Notes: generated from the sequence alone by a model not told the origin. 64,000 nucleotides of DNA from Halisarca cf. caerulea (GCA_963170055.1 CAUJGJ010000453.1:62001-126000), one strand, 5' to 3'; shown: positions 1-12,240, numbered from the stretch's first letter. Translations and numbers: made by a program.

Positions 1-721
1 CACGCACAATCCCAGTGGACTATCATGATGTTTGTGAAGTGCTGTGGGCGTATTTGTGTAGTGTTGGATATGCTTGTGCTAATACCAATATTTTTCACTA
101 GCACCACGCTAATTCCCAGTGGACACACTTGAAGTTTCTGAAGTGCTGAGGGCGAATTTGTGTAATGTTGGATATTCTGGTGCTAATACCAATATTTTGC
201 ACTAGCACCACGCACATTCCCAGAGGAGACACATGAAGATTCTGAAGTGCTGTTAGCGTATTTGTGTAGTGTTGGATATGCTGGTGCTAATACCAATATT
301 TTTCACTAGCACCACGCTAATTCCCAGTGGACACACTTGAAGTTTCTGAAGTGCTGAGAGCGAATTTGTGTAATGTTGGATATTCTGGTGCTAATACCAA
401 TATTTGGCACTAGCACCACACACATTCCCAGTGGACAAACATTAAGTTTCTGAAGTGCTGTGGGCGTATTTGTGTAGTGTTGGATATGCTGGTGCTAATA
501 CCAAAATTTGGCACTAGCACCACGCACATTCCCAGTGGACACACATGAAGATTCTGAAGTTCTGTGGGCGTATTTGTGTAGTTTTGGATATGCTGGTGCT
601 AATACCAATATTTTTCACTAGCACCACGCACATTCCCAGTGGACACACATGAAGATTCTGAAGTACTGTGGGCGTATTTATGTAGTGTTTGATATGCTGG
701 TGCTAATACCAATATTTGACA

Positions 722-860
722 CTAGCACCACGCTCATTCCCACACATGAGGTTTTTGAAGTTGTGCACGCATATTTGTGTAGTTTTAAATATGCTATTGT
801 TAAAACAAATATTTGGCATATGGTTACATTAAAAAACCCTAACCCTAAACCTTACGCACA
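722..860. repeat. Telomere-bearing diverged monomer unit, copy 1
   Basis: This unit has three linked peculiarities. A 7-bp deletion lies in the tail of the preceding monomer (junction near 741). A head containing GTTTTAAATATG follows. A 35-bp segment (819-853) then replaces the CTAGCACC half of the dyad. That segment is about 18 bp of A/T-rich sequence followed by CCCTAA repeats, after which the normal ACGCACATTC tail resumes. Confidence 0.85.
837..852. repeat. Telomere-type (CCCTAA)n tract 1
   Basis: The tract reads CCCTAACCCTAAACCT, two full CCCTAA units and a degenerate third. It lies in the position normally taken by the right arm of the dyad. C-rich on the plus strand is the orientation expected if the chromosome end lies to the left. 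Confidence 0.8.
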
Positions 861-2300
861 TTCACAGTTGATGCACATGACGTTTCTGTATTGCTGAGGA
901 CAAATTTGTGTATTATAAGAAATGGTGGTTCTAAGACCAAAATTTTGCACTAGCACCACGCACATTCCCAGTGGACACACATGAAGTTTCTTAACTACTG
1001 TGGGCGTATTTGTGTAATGTTGGATATGCTGGTGCTAATACCAATATTTGTCACTAGCATCACGCACATTCCCAGTGGACACACATGACCTTTTTGAAGT
1101 GCTGTGGGCGTATTTGTGTAGTGTTGGATATGCTGGTGCTAATACCAAAATTTGGCACTAGCACCACGCACATTCCCAGTGGACACACATTAAGTTTCTG
1201 AAGTACTGTGGGCGTATTTGTGTAGTGTTGGATACACTGGTGCTAATACCAATATTTTTCACTTGCACCACGCATATTCCCAGTGGACACACATGAAGTT
1301 TCTGAAGTGCTGAGGGCGAATTTGTGTAGTGTTGGATACACTGGTGCTAATACCAATATTTGGCACTAGCACCACGCACATTCCCAGTGGACACACATGA
1401 AGTTTATGAAAGTACTGTGGGCGTATTTGTGTAGTGTTGGATACACTGGTGCTAATACCAATATTTTTCACTAGCACCACGCACATTCCCAGTGACAACT
1501 CATGAAGTTTCTGAAGTGCTGTGGGCGTATTTGTATAGTGTTGGATACACTGGTGCTAATACCAATATTATGCACTAGCACCACGCACAATCCCAGTGGA
1601 CTATCATGATGTTTGTGAAGTGCTGTGGGCGTATTTGTGTAGTGTTGGATATGCTGGTGCTAATACCAATATTTTTCACTAGCACCACGCTAATTCCCAG
1701 TGGACACACTTGAAGTTTCTGAAGTGCTGAGGGCGAATTTGTGTAATGTTGGATATTCTGGTGCTAATACCAATATTTAGCAGTAGCACCACGCACATTC
1801 CCAGAGGAGACACATGAAGATTCTGAAGTGCTGTTAGCGTATTTGTGTAGTGTTGGATATGCTGGTGCTAATACCAATATTTTTCACTAGCACCACGCTA
1901 ATTCCCAGTGGACACACTTGAAGTTTCTGAAGTGCTGAGAGCGAATTTGTGTAATGTTGGATATTCTGGTGCTAATACCAATATTTGGCACTAGCACCAC
2001 ACACATTCCCAGTGGACACACATTAAGTTTCTTAAGTGCTGTGGGCGTATTTGTGTAGTGTTGGATATGCTGGTGCTAATACCAAAATTTGGCACTAGCA
2101 CCACGCACATTCCCAGTGGACACACATGAAGATTCTGAAGTTCTGTGGGCGTATTTGTGTAGTTTTGGATATGCTGGTGCTAATACCAATATTTTTCACT
2201 AGCACCACGCACATTCCCAGTGGACACACATGAAGATTCTGAAGTACTGTGGGCGTATTTATGTAGTGTTTGATACTGGTGCTAATACCAATATTTGACA

Positions 2301-2439
2301 CTAGCACCACGCTCATTCCCACACATGAGGTTTTTGAAGTTGTGCACGCATATTTGTGTAGTTTTAAATATGCTATTGTTAAAACAAATATTTGGCATAT
2401 GGTTACATTAAAAAACCCTAACCCTAACCCTTACGCACA
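2301..2439. repeat. Telomere-bearing diverged monomer unit, copy 2
   Basis: This is the copy of 722-860 carried by the second ~1.58-kb repeat. It has the same 7-bp shortened tail (near 2,320), the same GTTTTAAATATG head and a 35-bp insert at 2,398-2,432. Its telomere-type part is slightly more regular than in copy 1. Confidence 0.85.
2416..2431. repeat. Telomere-type (CCCTAA)n tract 2
   Basis: The tract reads CCCTAACCCTAACCCT. It differs from tract 1 by one base (C for A near the end), otherwise with identical flanks, so it is a duplicate of tract 1 and not an independent insertion. Confidence 0.85.
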
Positions 2440-2549
2440 TTCACAGTTGATGCACATGACGTTTCTGTATTGCTGAGGACAAATTTGTGTATTATAAGAA
2501 ATGGTGGTTCTAAGACCAAAATTTTGCACTAGCACCACGCACATTCCCA

Positions 2550-3564
2550 GAGGAGACACATGAAGATTCTGAAGTGCTGTGGGCGTATTTGTGTAGTGTT
2601 AGATATGCTGGTGCTAATACCAATATTTTTCACTCACACCACGCACATTCCCAGTGGACAAACTTGAAGTTTCTGAAGTGCTGAGTGCGAATTTGTGTAG
2701 TGTTGGATATACTGGTGCTAATATCAATATTTTTAACTAGAACCAAACACATTCCCAGTGGACACACTTGAAGTTTCTGAAGTGCTGTGGGCGTATTTGT
2801 GTAGTGTTGGATATGCTGGTGCTAATACCAATATTTGGCAATAGCACCACGCACATTCCCAGTGGACACGCATGAAGTTTCTGAAGTACTGTGGGCGTAT
2901 TTGTGTAGTGTTGGATATGCTGGTGCTAATATCAAAGTTTAGCACTAGCACCACGCACATTCCCAGTGGACACACATGGCGTTTATGAAGTTCTGAGAGC
3001 GAATTTGTGTAGTGTTGGATATGCTGGTGCTAATACAAATATTTGGTATTAGCACCACGCACATTCCTACTGGAAGCACATTAAGTTTCTGTACTGCTAT
3101 GGGTGTACTTTTCTAGTGTGGGATATGGTGGTTCTAAGACCAAAATTTAGTACTAGCACCATTCACATTCCCAGTGCACACGCATGAAGTTTCTGAAGTG
3201 CTGCGGGCGTTTTTGTGTAGTGTTAGATATGGTGGTTCTAAGACCAAAATTTCACACTAGCACCATGCATATTCCCAGTGCACACGCATGAAGTTTTTGA
3301 ACTGCTGTGGGCGTATTATGTAGTGTTGCATATGGTGGTTCTAAGGCCAATATTTTGCACTAGCACCAAGCCCATTCTCAGTGGACACACATGAATTTTC
3401 TGAACTGCTGTGGGCGTATTTGTATAGTGTTGAGTATGCCCGTGCTAATACCAATATTTAGCAATAGCACCACGCACATTCTCAGCGGACACACATGAAG
3501 TTTCTGAAGTACTGTGGGTGTATTTGTGTACTGTTGGATATGCTGGTGCTAAAACCAATATTTG
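2550..3564. repeat. Strongly degenerate monomers with a CTAAGACC subfamily
   Basis: About ten monomers with many substitutions. From about 3,108 to 3,370, three successive monomers have GATATGGTGGTTCTAAG or close variants with ACCAAAATTT in the dyad, and CAGTGCACACGC tails. The same GGTGGTTCTAAGACC form follows the telomere-bearing units at about 922 and 2,501, so it belongs to the same old lineage. The left dyad arm is lost in these copies. I see no gene. Confidence 0.8.
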
Positions 3565-3718
3565 GCACTAACACCACACGCATTTCCTCACATCAAGTTT
3601 CTAAAGTGTTGTGGGCATATCTGTGAAGTTTTAAACATGTTGGTGTAAAGACCAAAATTTTGCAAATTGTTATCTTAGTATAACCCTAACCCTAACCCTA
3701 ACACTAAACCCTACGCAC
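3565..3718. repeat. Telomere-bearing diverged monomer unit, copy 3 (most diverged)
   Basis: The same order of oddities appears as in the first two units: a tail shortened by 7 bp (near 3,588), a GTTTTAAACATG head, then a 48-bp insert (3,665-3,712) of A/T-rich sequence plus CCCTAA repeats at the same monomer position. The A/T-rich parts are alignable (for example GGTTACATTA against TGTTATCTTA). All three units therefore probably share one ancestor, and this copy separated earliest. Confidence 0.8.
3681..3712. repeat. Telomere-type (CCCTAA)n tract 3 (longest)
   Basis: Three perfect CCCTAA units (3,684-3,701) are followed by a degenerate CACTAA and ACCCT. It is the longest and most regular telomere-type tract of the window, and it directly precedes the change from degenerate to well-homogenised satellite. 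Confidence 0.9.
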
Positions 3719-4391
3719 ATTCCCAGTGGAAACACATAAAGGTTGTGAACAGCTGTGGGCGTATTTGTGTAAAGCAGGAAATGCAGGTGCTAATATAAAT
3801 ATTTGGCACTACCACCACGCACATTCCCAGTGGACACACATGAAGTTTCTGAAGTGCTGTGGGCGCATTTGTGCAGTGTTGGATATGGTGCTGGTAATAG
3901 CAATATTTGGCACTAGCACCACGCACATTCCCAGTGGACACACATGAAGTTTCTCATACGCTGTGGGCTTATTTGTGTAGTGTTGGATATGCTGGTGCTA
4001 ATACCAATATTTGGCACTAGCACCACGTACATTCCCAGTGGACACACATAAAGTTTCTTAACTGCTGTGGGCGCATTTGTGTAGTGGTGGATTTGCTGGT
4101 GCTAATACCAATATTTGGCACTAACACCACGCACATACCCAGTGGACACACATGAAGTGTCTGAAGTGCTGTGGGCGTATTTGTGTAGTGTTAAATATGC
4201 TGGTGTTAATACCAATATTTGGCACTAGCACCACGCACATTCCCAGTTTACACACATAAAGTTTCTGAAGTGCTGTGGGCGTATTTGTGTAGTGTTGGAT
4301 ATGCTGGTGCTAATACCAATATTTGGCACTAGCACAACGCACATTCCCAGTGGACACACATGAAGTTTCTGAAGTACTGTTGTCGTATTCG

Positions 4392-5536
4392 TGTAGTGTT
4401 GGATATGCTGGTGTTAATACCAATATTTGGCACTAGCACCACGCACATTCCCAGTGGACACACATGAAGTTTCTTAACTACTGTGGGCGTATTTGTGTAG
4501 TGCATGGATTTGCTGGTGCAAATACCAATATTTGGCACTAGCACCACGCACATTCCCAGTGGACACACATGAAGTTTCTTAACTACTGTGGGCGTATTTG
4601 TGTAATGTTGGATATGCTGGTGCTAATACCAATATTTGGCACTAGCACCACGCACATTCTTAGTGGACACACATAACCTTTCTGAAGTTCTGTGAGCATA
4701 TTTGTGTAGTGTTGGATATGCTGGTGCTAATACCAATATTTGGCACTAGCACCACGCACGTTCCCAGTGGACACACATGAAGTTTCTTAACTACTGTGGG
4801 CGTATTTGTGTAGTGTTGGATATGCTGGTGCTAATACCAATATTTTTCACTAGCACCACGCACATTCACAGGGGACACACATGACCTTTCTGAAGTGCTG
4901 TGGGCGTATTTATGTAGTGTTGGATATGCTGGTGCTAATACCAATATTTGGCACTAGCACCACGCACATTCCCAGTGGACACACATAAAGTTTCTTAACT
5001 ACTGTGGGCGTATTTGTGTAATGTTGGATATGCTGGTGCTAATACCAATATTTGGCACTAGCACCACGCACATTCTTAGTGGACACACATGACCTTTCTG
5101 AAGTTCTGTGAGCATATTTGTGAAGTGTTGGATATGCTGGTGCTAATACCAATATTTGGCACTAGCACCACGCACATTCCCAGTGGACACACATGAAGTT
5201 TCTTAACTACTGTGGGCGTATTTGTGTAGTGTTGGATATGCTGGTGCTAATACCAATATTTGGCACTAGAACCACGCACATTCCCAGGGGACACACATGA
5301 CCTTTCTGAAGTGCTGTGGGCGTATTTATGTAGTGTTGGATATGCTGGTGCTAATACCAATATTTGGCACTAGCACCACGCACATTCCCAGTGGACACAC
5401 ATGAAGTTTCTTAACTACTGTGGGCGTATTTGTGTAATGTTGGATATGCTGGTGCTAATACCAATATTTGGCACTAGCACCACGCACATTCCCAGTGGAC
5501 ACACATGACCTTTCTGAAGTGGTGTGGGCGTATTTG
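4392..5536. repeat. 1,145-bp 11-mer higher-order repeat, copy 1
   Basis: Ten 104-bp monomers plus one 105-bp TGCATGGATTTG monomer. Ordered markers: GTGTTAATACC, TGCATGG, CATTCTTAGTGG, GTGAGCATA, TTTTTCAC, CATTCACAGGGG, ACACATAAAG and CTAGAACC. Boundaries are conventional, because breakpoints are hidden in conserved sequence. Confidence 0.82.
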
Positions 5537-6681
5537 TGTAGTGTTGGATATGCTGGTGTTAATACCAATATTTGGCACTAGCACCACGCACATTCCCAGT
5601 GGACACACATGAAGTTTCTTAACTACTGTGGGCGTATTTGTGTAGTGCATGGATTTGCTGGTGCAAATACCAATATTTGGCACTAGCACCACGCACATTC
5701 CCAGTGGACACACATGAAGTTTCTTAACTACTGTGGGCGTATTTGTGTAATGTTGGATATGCTGGTGCTAATACCAATATTTGGCACTAGCACCACGCAC
5801 ATTCTTAGTGGACACACATAACCTTTCTGAAGTGCTGTGAGCAAATTTGTGTAGTGTTGGATATGCTGGTGCTAATACCAATATTTGGCACTAGCACCAC
5901 GCACGTTCCCAGTGGACACACATGAAGTTTCTTAACTACTGTGGGCGTATTTGTGTAGTGTTGGATATGCTGGTGCTAATACCAATATTTTTCACTAGCA
6001 CCACGCACATTCACAGGGGACACACATGACCTTTCTGAAGTGCTGTGGGCGTATTTATGTAGTGTTGGATATGCTGGTGCTAATACCAATATTTGGCACT
6101 AGCACCACGCACATTCCCAGTGGACACACATAAAGTTTCTTAACTACTGTGGGCGTATTTGTGTAATGTTGGATATGCTGGTGCTAATACCAATATTTGG
6201 CACTAGCACCACGCACATTCTTAGTGGACACACATGACCTTTCTGAAGTTCTGTGAGCATATTTGTGAAGTGTTGGATATGCTGGTGCTAATACCAATAT
6301 TTGGCACTAGCACCACGCACATTCCCAGTGGACACACATGAAGTTTCTTAACTACTGTGGGCGTATTTGTGTAGTGTTGGATATGCTGGTGCTAATACCA
6401 ATATTTGGCACTAGAACCACGCACATTCCCAGGGGACACACATGACCTTTCTGAAGTGCTGTGGGCGTATTTATGTAGTGTTGGATATGCTGGTGCTAAT
6501 ACCAATATTTGGCACTAGCACCACGCACATTCCCAGTGGACACACATGAAGTTTCTTAACTACTGTGGGCGTATTTGTGTAATGTTGGATATGCTGGTGC
6601 TAATACCAATATTTGGCACTAGCACCACGCACATTCCCAGTGGACACACATGACCTTTCTGAAGTGGTGTGGGCGTATTTG
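5537..6681. repeat. 1,145-bp 11-mer higher-order repeat, copy 2
   Basis: Every marker of copy 1 recurs 1,145 bp downstream with scattered single-base differences, for example GTGAGCAAA near 5,831 for GTGAGCATA near 4,686. Confidence 0.82.
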
Positions 6682-7395
6682 TGTAGTGTTGGATATGCTG
6701 GTGCCAATACCAATATTTGGCACTAGCACCACGCACATTCCCAGTGGACACACATGAAGTTTCTTAACTACTGTGGGCGTATTTGTGTAGTGCATGGATT
6801 TGCTGGTACTAATACCAATATTTTGCAATAGCACCACGCACATTCGCAGTAGACACACATGAAGTTTCTTAACTACTGTGGGCGTATTTGTGTAATGTTG
6901 GATATGCTGGTGCTAATACCAATATTTGGCACTAGCACCACGCACATTCTTAGTGGACACACATGACCTTTCTGAAGTGCTGTGAGCATATTTGTGTAGT
7001 GTTGGATATGCTGGTGCTAATACCAATATTTGGCACTAGTACCACGCACGTTCCCAGTGGACACACATGAAGTTTCTTAACTACTGTGGGCGTATTTGTG
7101 TAGTGTTGGATATGCTGGTGCTAATACCAATATTTGGCACTAGCACCACGCACATTCCCAGGGGACACACATGACCTTTCTGAAGTGCTGTGGGCGTATT
7201 TATGTAGTGTTGGATATGCTGGTGCTAATACCAATATTTGGCACTAGCACCACGCACATTCCCAGTGGACACACATGAAGTTTCTTAACTACTGTGGGCG
7301 TATTTGTGTAATGTTGGATATGCTGGTGCTAATAAAAATATTTGGCACTAGCACCACGCACATTCCCAGTGGACACACATGACCTTTCTGAAGTG
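6682..7395. repeat. 11-mer higher-order repeat, copy 3 (truncated)
   Basis: It begins like the other copies and has the TGCATGG monomer at 6,791, but then carries TTTTGCAATAGC and CGCAGTAGAC variants. It breaks off near 7,380-7,400, where the sequence joins the start of the 3,539-bp duplicate (GGGCGCATTTGTGCAG at 7,400). Confidence 0.75.
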
Positions 7396-10300
7396 CTGTG
7401 GGCGCATTTGTGCAGTGTTGGATATGGTGCTGGTAATAGCAATATTTGGCACTAGCACCACGCACATTCCCAGTGGACACACATGAAGTTTCTCATACGC
7501 TGTGGGCTTATTTGTGTAGTGTTGGATATGCTGGTGCTAATACCAATATTTGGCACTAGCACCACGTACATTCCCAGTGGACACACATAAAGTTTCTTAA
7601 CTGCTGTGGGCGCATTTGTGTAGTGGTGGATTTGCTGGTGCTAATACCAATATTTGGCACTAACACCACGCACATACCCAGTGGACACACATGAAGTGTC
7701 TGAAGTGCTGTGGGCGTATTTGTGTAGTGTTAAATATGCTGGTGTTAATACCAATATTTGGCACTAGCACCACGCACATTCCCAGTTTACACACATAAAG
7801 TTTCTGAAGTGCTGTGGGCGTATTTGTGTAGTGTTGGATATGCTGGTGCTAATACCAATATTTGGCACTAGCACAACGCACATTCCCAGTGGACACACAT
7901 GAAGTTTCTGAAGTACTGTTGTCGTATTCGTGTAGTGTTGGATATGCTGGTGTTAATACCAATATTTGGCACTAGCACCACGCACATTCCCAGTGGACAC
8001 ACATGAAGTTTCTTAACTACTGTGGGCGTATTTGTGTAGTGCATGGATTTGCTGGTGCAAATACCAATATTTGGCACTAGCACCACGCACATTCCCAGTG
8101 GACACACATGAAGTTTCTTAACTACTGTGGGCGTATTTGTGTAATGTTGGATATGCTGGTGCTAATACCAATATTTGGCACTAGCACCACGCACATTCTT
8201 AGTGGACACACATAACCTTTCTGAAGTGCTGTGAGCATATTTGTGTAGTGTTGGATATGCTGGTGCTAATACCAATATTTGGCACTAGCACCACGCACGT
8301 TCCCAGTGGACACACATGAAGTTTCTTAACTACTGTGGGCGTATTTGTGTAGTGTTGGATATGCTGGTGCTAATACCAATATTTTTCACTAGCACCACGC
8401 ACATTCACAGGGGACACACATGACCTTTCTGAAGTGCTGTGGGCGTATTTATGTAGTGTTGGATATGCTGGTGCTAATACCAATATTTGGCACTAGCACC
8501 ACGCACATTCCCAGTGGACACACATAAAGTTTCTTAACTACTGTGGGCGTATTTGTGTAATGTTGGATATGCTGGTGCTAATACCAATATTTGGCACTAG
8601 CACCACGCACATTCTTAGTGGACACACATGACCTTTCTGAAGTTCTGTGAGCATATTTGTGAAGTGTTGGATATGCTGGTGCTAATACCAATATTTGGCA
8701 CTAGCACCACGCACATTCCCAGTGGACACACATGAAGTTTCTTAACTACTGTGGGCGTATTTGTGTAGTGTTGGATATGCTGGTGCTAATACCAATATTT
8801 GGCACTAGAACCACGCACATTCCCAGGGGACACACATGACCTTTCTGAAGTGCTGTGGGCGTATTTATGTAGTGTTGGATATGCTGGTGCTAATACCAAT
8901 ATTTGGCACTAGCACCACGCACATTCCCAGTGGACACACATGAAGTTTCTTAACTACTGTGGGCGTATTTGTGTAGTGTTGGATATGCTGGTGCTAATAC
9001 CAATATTTGGCACTAGCACCACGCACATTCCCAGTGGACACACATGACCTTTCTGAAGTGGTGAGGGCGTATTTGTGTAGTGTTGGATATGCTGGTGCTA
9101 ATACCAATATTTGGCACTAGCACCACGCACATTCCCAGTGGACACACATGAAGTTTCTTAACTACTGTGGGCGTATTTGTGTAGTGCATGGATTTGCTGG
9201 TGCTAATACCAATATTTGGCACTAGCACCACGCACATTCCCAGTGGACACACATGACCTTTCTGAAGTTGTGTGGGCGTATTTGTGTAGTGTTGGATATG
9301 CTGGTGCTAATACCAATATTTGGCACTAGCACCACGCACATTCCCAGTGGACACACATGAAGTTTCTTAACTACTGTGGGCGTATTTGTGTAGTGCATGG
9401 ATTTGCTGGTGCTAATACCAATATTTTGCAATAGCACCACGCACATTCGCAGTAGACACACATGAAGTTTCTTAACTACTGTGGGCGTATTTGTGTAATG
9501 TTCGATATGCTGGTGCTAATACCAATATTTGGCACTAGCACCACGCACATTCTTAGTGGACACACATGACCTTTCTGAAGTGCTGTGGGCGTATTTGTGT
9601 AGTGTTGGATATGCTGGTGCTAATACCAATATTTGGCACTAGCACCACGCACATTCCCAGTGGACACACATAAAGTTTCTTAACTACTGTGGGCGTATTT
9701 GTGTAATGTTGGATATGCTGGTGCTAATACCAATATTTGGCACTAGCACCACGCACATTCTTAGTGGACACACATGACCTTTCTGAAGTTCTGTGAGCAT
9801 ATTTGTGAAGTGTTGGATATGCTGGTGCTAATACCAATATTTGGCACTAGCACCACGCACATTCCCAGTGGACACACATGAAGTTTCTTAACTACTGTGG
9901 GCGTATTTGTGTAGTGTTGGATATGCTGGTGCTAATACCAATATTTGGCACTAGAACCACGCACATTCCCAGGGGACACACATGACCTTTCTGAAGTGCT
10001 GTGGGCGTATTTATGTAGTGTTGGATATGCTGGTGCTAATACCAATATTTGGCACTAGCACCACGCACATTCCCAGTGGACACACATGAAGTTTCTTAAC
10101 TACTGTGGGCGTATTTGTGTAATGTTGGATATGCTGGTGCTAATACCAATATTAGGCACTAGCACCACGCACATTCCCAGTGGACACACATGACCTTTCT
10201 GAAGTGGTGTGGGCGTATTTGTGTAGTGTTGGATATGCTGGTGCTAATACCAATATTTGGCACTAGCACCACGCACATTCCCAGTGGACACACATGAAGT

Positions 10301-10919
10301 TTCTTAACTACTGTGGGCGTATTTGTGTAGTGCATGGATTTGCTGGTGCTAATACCAATATTTGGCACTAGCACCACGCACATTCCCAGTGGACACACAT
10401 GACCTTTCTGAAGTTGTGTGGGCGTATTTGTGTAGTGTTGGATATGCTGGTGCTAATACCAATATTTGGCACTAGCACCACGCACATTCCCAGTGGACAC
10501 ACATGAAGTTTCTTAACTACTGTGGGCGTATTTGTGTAGTGCATGGATTTGCTGGTGCTAATACCAATATTTTGCAATAGCACCACGCACATTCCCAGTA
10601 GACACACATGAAGTTTCTTAACTACTGTGGGCGTATTTGTGTAATGTTCGATATGCTGGTGCTAATACCAATATTTGGCACTAGCACCACGCACATTCTT
10701 AGTGGACACACATGACCTTTCTGAAGTGCTGTGAGCATATTTGTGTAGTGTTGGATATGCTGGTGCTAATACCAATATTTGGCACTAGTACCACGCACGT
10801 TCCCAGTGGACACACATGAAGTTTCTTAACTACTGTGGGCGTATTTGTGTAGTGTTGGATATGCTGGTGCTAATACCAATATTTGGCACTAGCACCACGC
10901 ACATTCCCAGGGGACACAC
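7379..10919. repeat. 3,539-bp segmental duplication, copy 2 (rearranged)
   Basis: The offset to copy 1 is 3,539 bp up to about 9,229, 3,540 bp from about 9,600 to 10,300, and 3,749 bp from 10,540 on. The steps correspond to whole monomers gained after duplication: an extra TGCATGG pair at 9,394 and 10,540. Point differences are few, for example GTTCTGTGAG near 4,686 against GTGCTGTGAG near 8,225. The right boundary is approximate. Confidence 0.75.
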
Positions 10920-11667
10920 ATGACCTTTCTGAAGTGCTGTGGGCGTATTTATGTAGTGTTGGATATGCTGGTGCTAATACCAATATTTGGCACTAGCACC
11001 ACGCACATTCCCAGTGGACACACATGAAGTTTCTTAACTACTGTGGGCGTATTTGTGTAATGTTGGATATGCTGGTGCTAATACCAATATTTGGCACTAG
11101 CACCACGCACATTCCCAGTGGACACACATGACCTTTCAGAAGTGCTGTGGGCGTATTTGTGTAGTGTTGGATATGCTGGTGCTAATACCAATATTTGGCA
11201 CTAGCACCACGCACATTCCCAGTGGACACACATGAAGTTTCTTAACTACTGTTGACGTATTTGTGTAATGTTAGATATGCTGGTGCTAATACAAATATTT
11301 GGCACTAGCACCACGCACATTCCCAGTGGACACACATGAAGTTTCTTAACTACTGTGGGCGTATTTGTGTAGTTTTGGATATGTTGTGCTAATACCAATA
11401 TTTGGCACTAGCACCACGCACATTCCCAGGGGACACACAAGATCTTTCTTAAGTGCTGTGGGCGTATTTGTGTAGTGTTGGATATGCTGCTGCTAATACC
11501 AATATTGGGCACTAGCACCACGCACATTCCCAGTGGACACACATGAAGTTACTGAAGTGCTGTGGGCGTATTAGTGTAGTGTTGGATATGCTGGTGCTAA
11601 TACCAATATTTGGCACTAGCACCACGCACATTCCCAGTGGACACACATGACCTTTCTGAAGTGCTGT

Positions 11668-12240
11668 GGGCGCATTTGTGTAGTGGTGGATTTGCTGGTG
11701 CTAATACCAATATTTGGCACTAACACCACGCACATACCCAGTGGACACACATGAAGTGTCTGAAGTGCTGTGGGCGTATTTGTGTAGTGTTAAATATGCT
11801 GGTGCTAATACCAATATTTGGCACTAGCACCACGCACATTCCCAGTTTACACACATAAAGTTTCTGAAGTGCTGTGGGCGTATTTGTGTAGTGTTGGATA
11901 TGCTGGTGCTAATACCAATATTTGCCACTAGCACCACGCACATTTCCAGTGCACACACATGAAGTTTTTGAAGTACTGTGGGCGTATTTGTGTAGTGTTG
12001 GATATGCTGGTGCTAATACCAATGTTTGGCACTAGCACAACGCACATTCCCAGTGGACACACATGAAGTTTCTGAAGTACTGTTGTCGTATTCGTGTAGT
12101 GTGTGATATGCTGGTGTTAATACCAATATTTGGCACTAGCACCACGCACATTCCCAGTGGACACACATGAAGTTTCTTAACTACTGTGGGCGTATTTGTG
12201 TAGTGCATGGATTTGCTGGTGCTAATACCAATATTTGGCA
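11668..12240. repeat. Third partial copy of the 3.84-kb block
   Basis: TAGTGGTGGATTTG (11,681), CCCAGTTTACACAC and GTACTGTTGTCGTATTCG (near 12,077) recur in the same order as at 4,082-4,373 and 7,621-7,912. The span is 104 bp longer because one monomer with CATTTCCAGTGCACAC (near 11,942) has been added. Confidence 0.78.

Larger units (their letters stand above)
1..970. repeat. ~1.58-kb higher-order repeat, copy 1 (part matched by copy 2)
   Basis: Bases 1 to about 970 reappear at 1,582 to about 2,549. The unusual GGACTATCATGATG junction near 18 recurs near 1,600, and the telomere-type tract at 837 recurs at 2,416. The offset is 1,581 bp at the left and 1,579 bp after about 700, because copy 2 lost two bases (GATACTGG for GATATGCTGG). 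The full unit is therefore about 1,581 bp, with 971-1,581 completing it. The left edge may lie outside the window. Confidence 0.9.
1582..2549. repeat. ~1.58-kb higher-order repeat, copy 2 (partial)
   Basis: This matches 1-970 with few differences, including the 7-bp shortened monomer (2,320), the GTTTTAAATATG monomer and the telomere-type tract. Homology stops at about 2,549, where the sequence switches to CAGAGGAGACAC, a junction also present near 230 and 1,800. That looks like an exchange into a different part of the unit. Confidence 0.88.
1..3720. repeat. Divergent left block of the array
   Basis: Monomers here carry many private substitutions and small indels. Recurrent local variants are GCTGAGGGCGAATTTG, TTTTTCAC in the dyad, CAGAGGAGACAC, TTTGAAG heads and a GGTGGTTCTAAGACC form. 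The block includes all three telomere-bearing monomers. Compared with the near-identical repeats to the right, this looks like older, less homogenised satellite, as is commonly seen toward array edges. I see no gene in it. Confidence 0.85.
3840..7378. repeat. 3,539-bp segmental duplication, copy 1
   Basis: Thirty-four monomers (31 of 104 bp and 3 of 105 bp add up exactly to 3,539). It starts with rare variants GGGCGCATTTGTGCAG (3,861), GGATATGGTGCTGGTAATAG, TAGTGGTGGATTTG (4,082) and CCCAGTTTACACAC. All of these recur 3,539 bp further on. Confidence 0.82.

Noticed and set aside
819..853. Transposon insertion at the telomere-type tract
   Set aside because: No target-site duplication, terminal repeat or poly-A tail of a mobile element is seen. 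The A/T-rich lead-in of about 18 bp is shared with the copy at 3,665, so it looks like part of the composite monomer.
7330..7345. AATAAA-like polyadenylation signal (also near 19,089)
   Set aside because: Single-base change of the usual GCTAATACCAATATT stretch in isolated monomers; no transcript unit or gene is attached to it.
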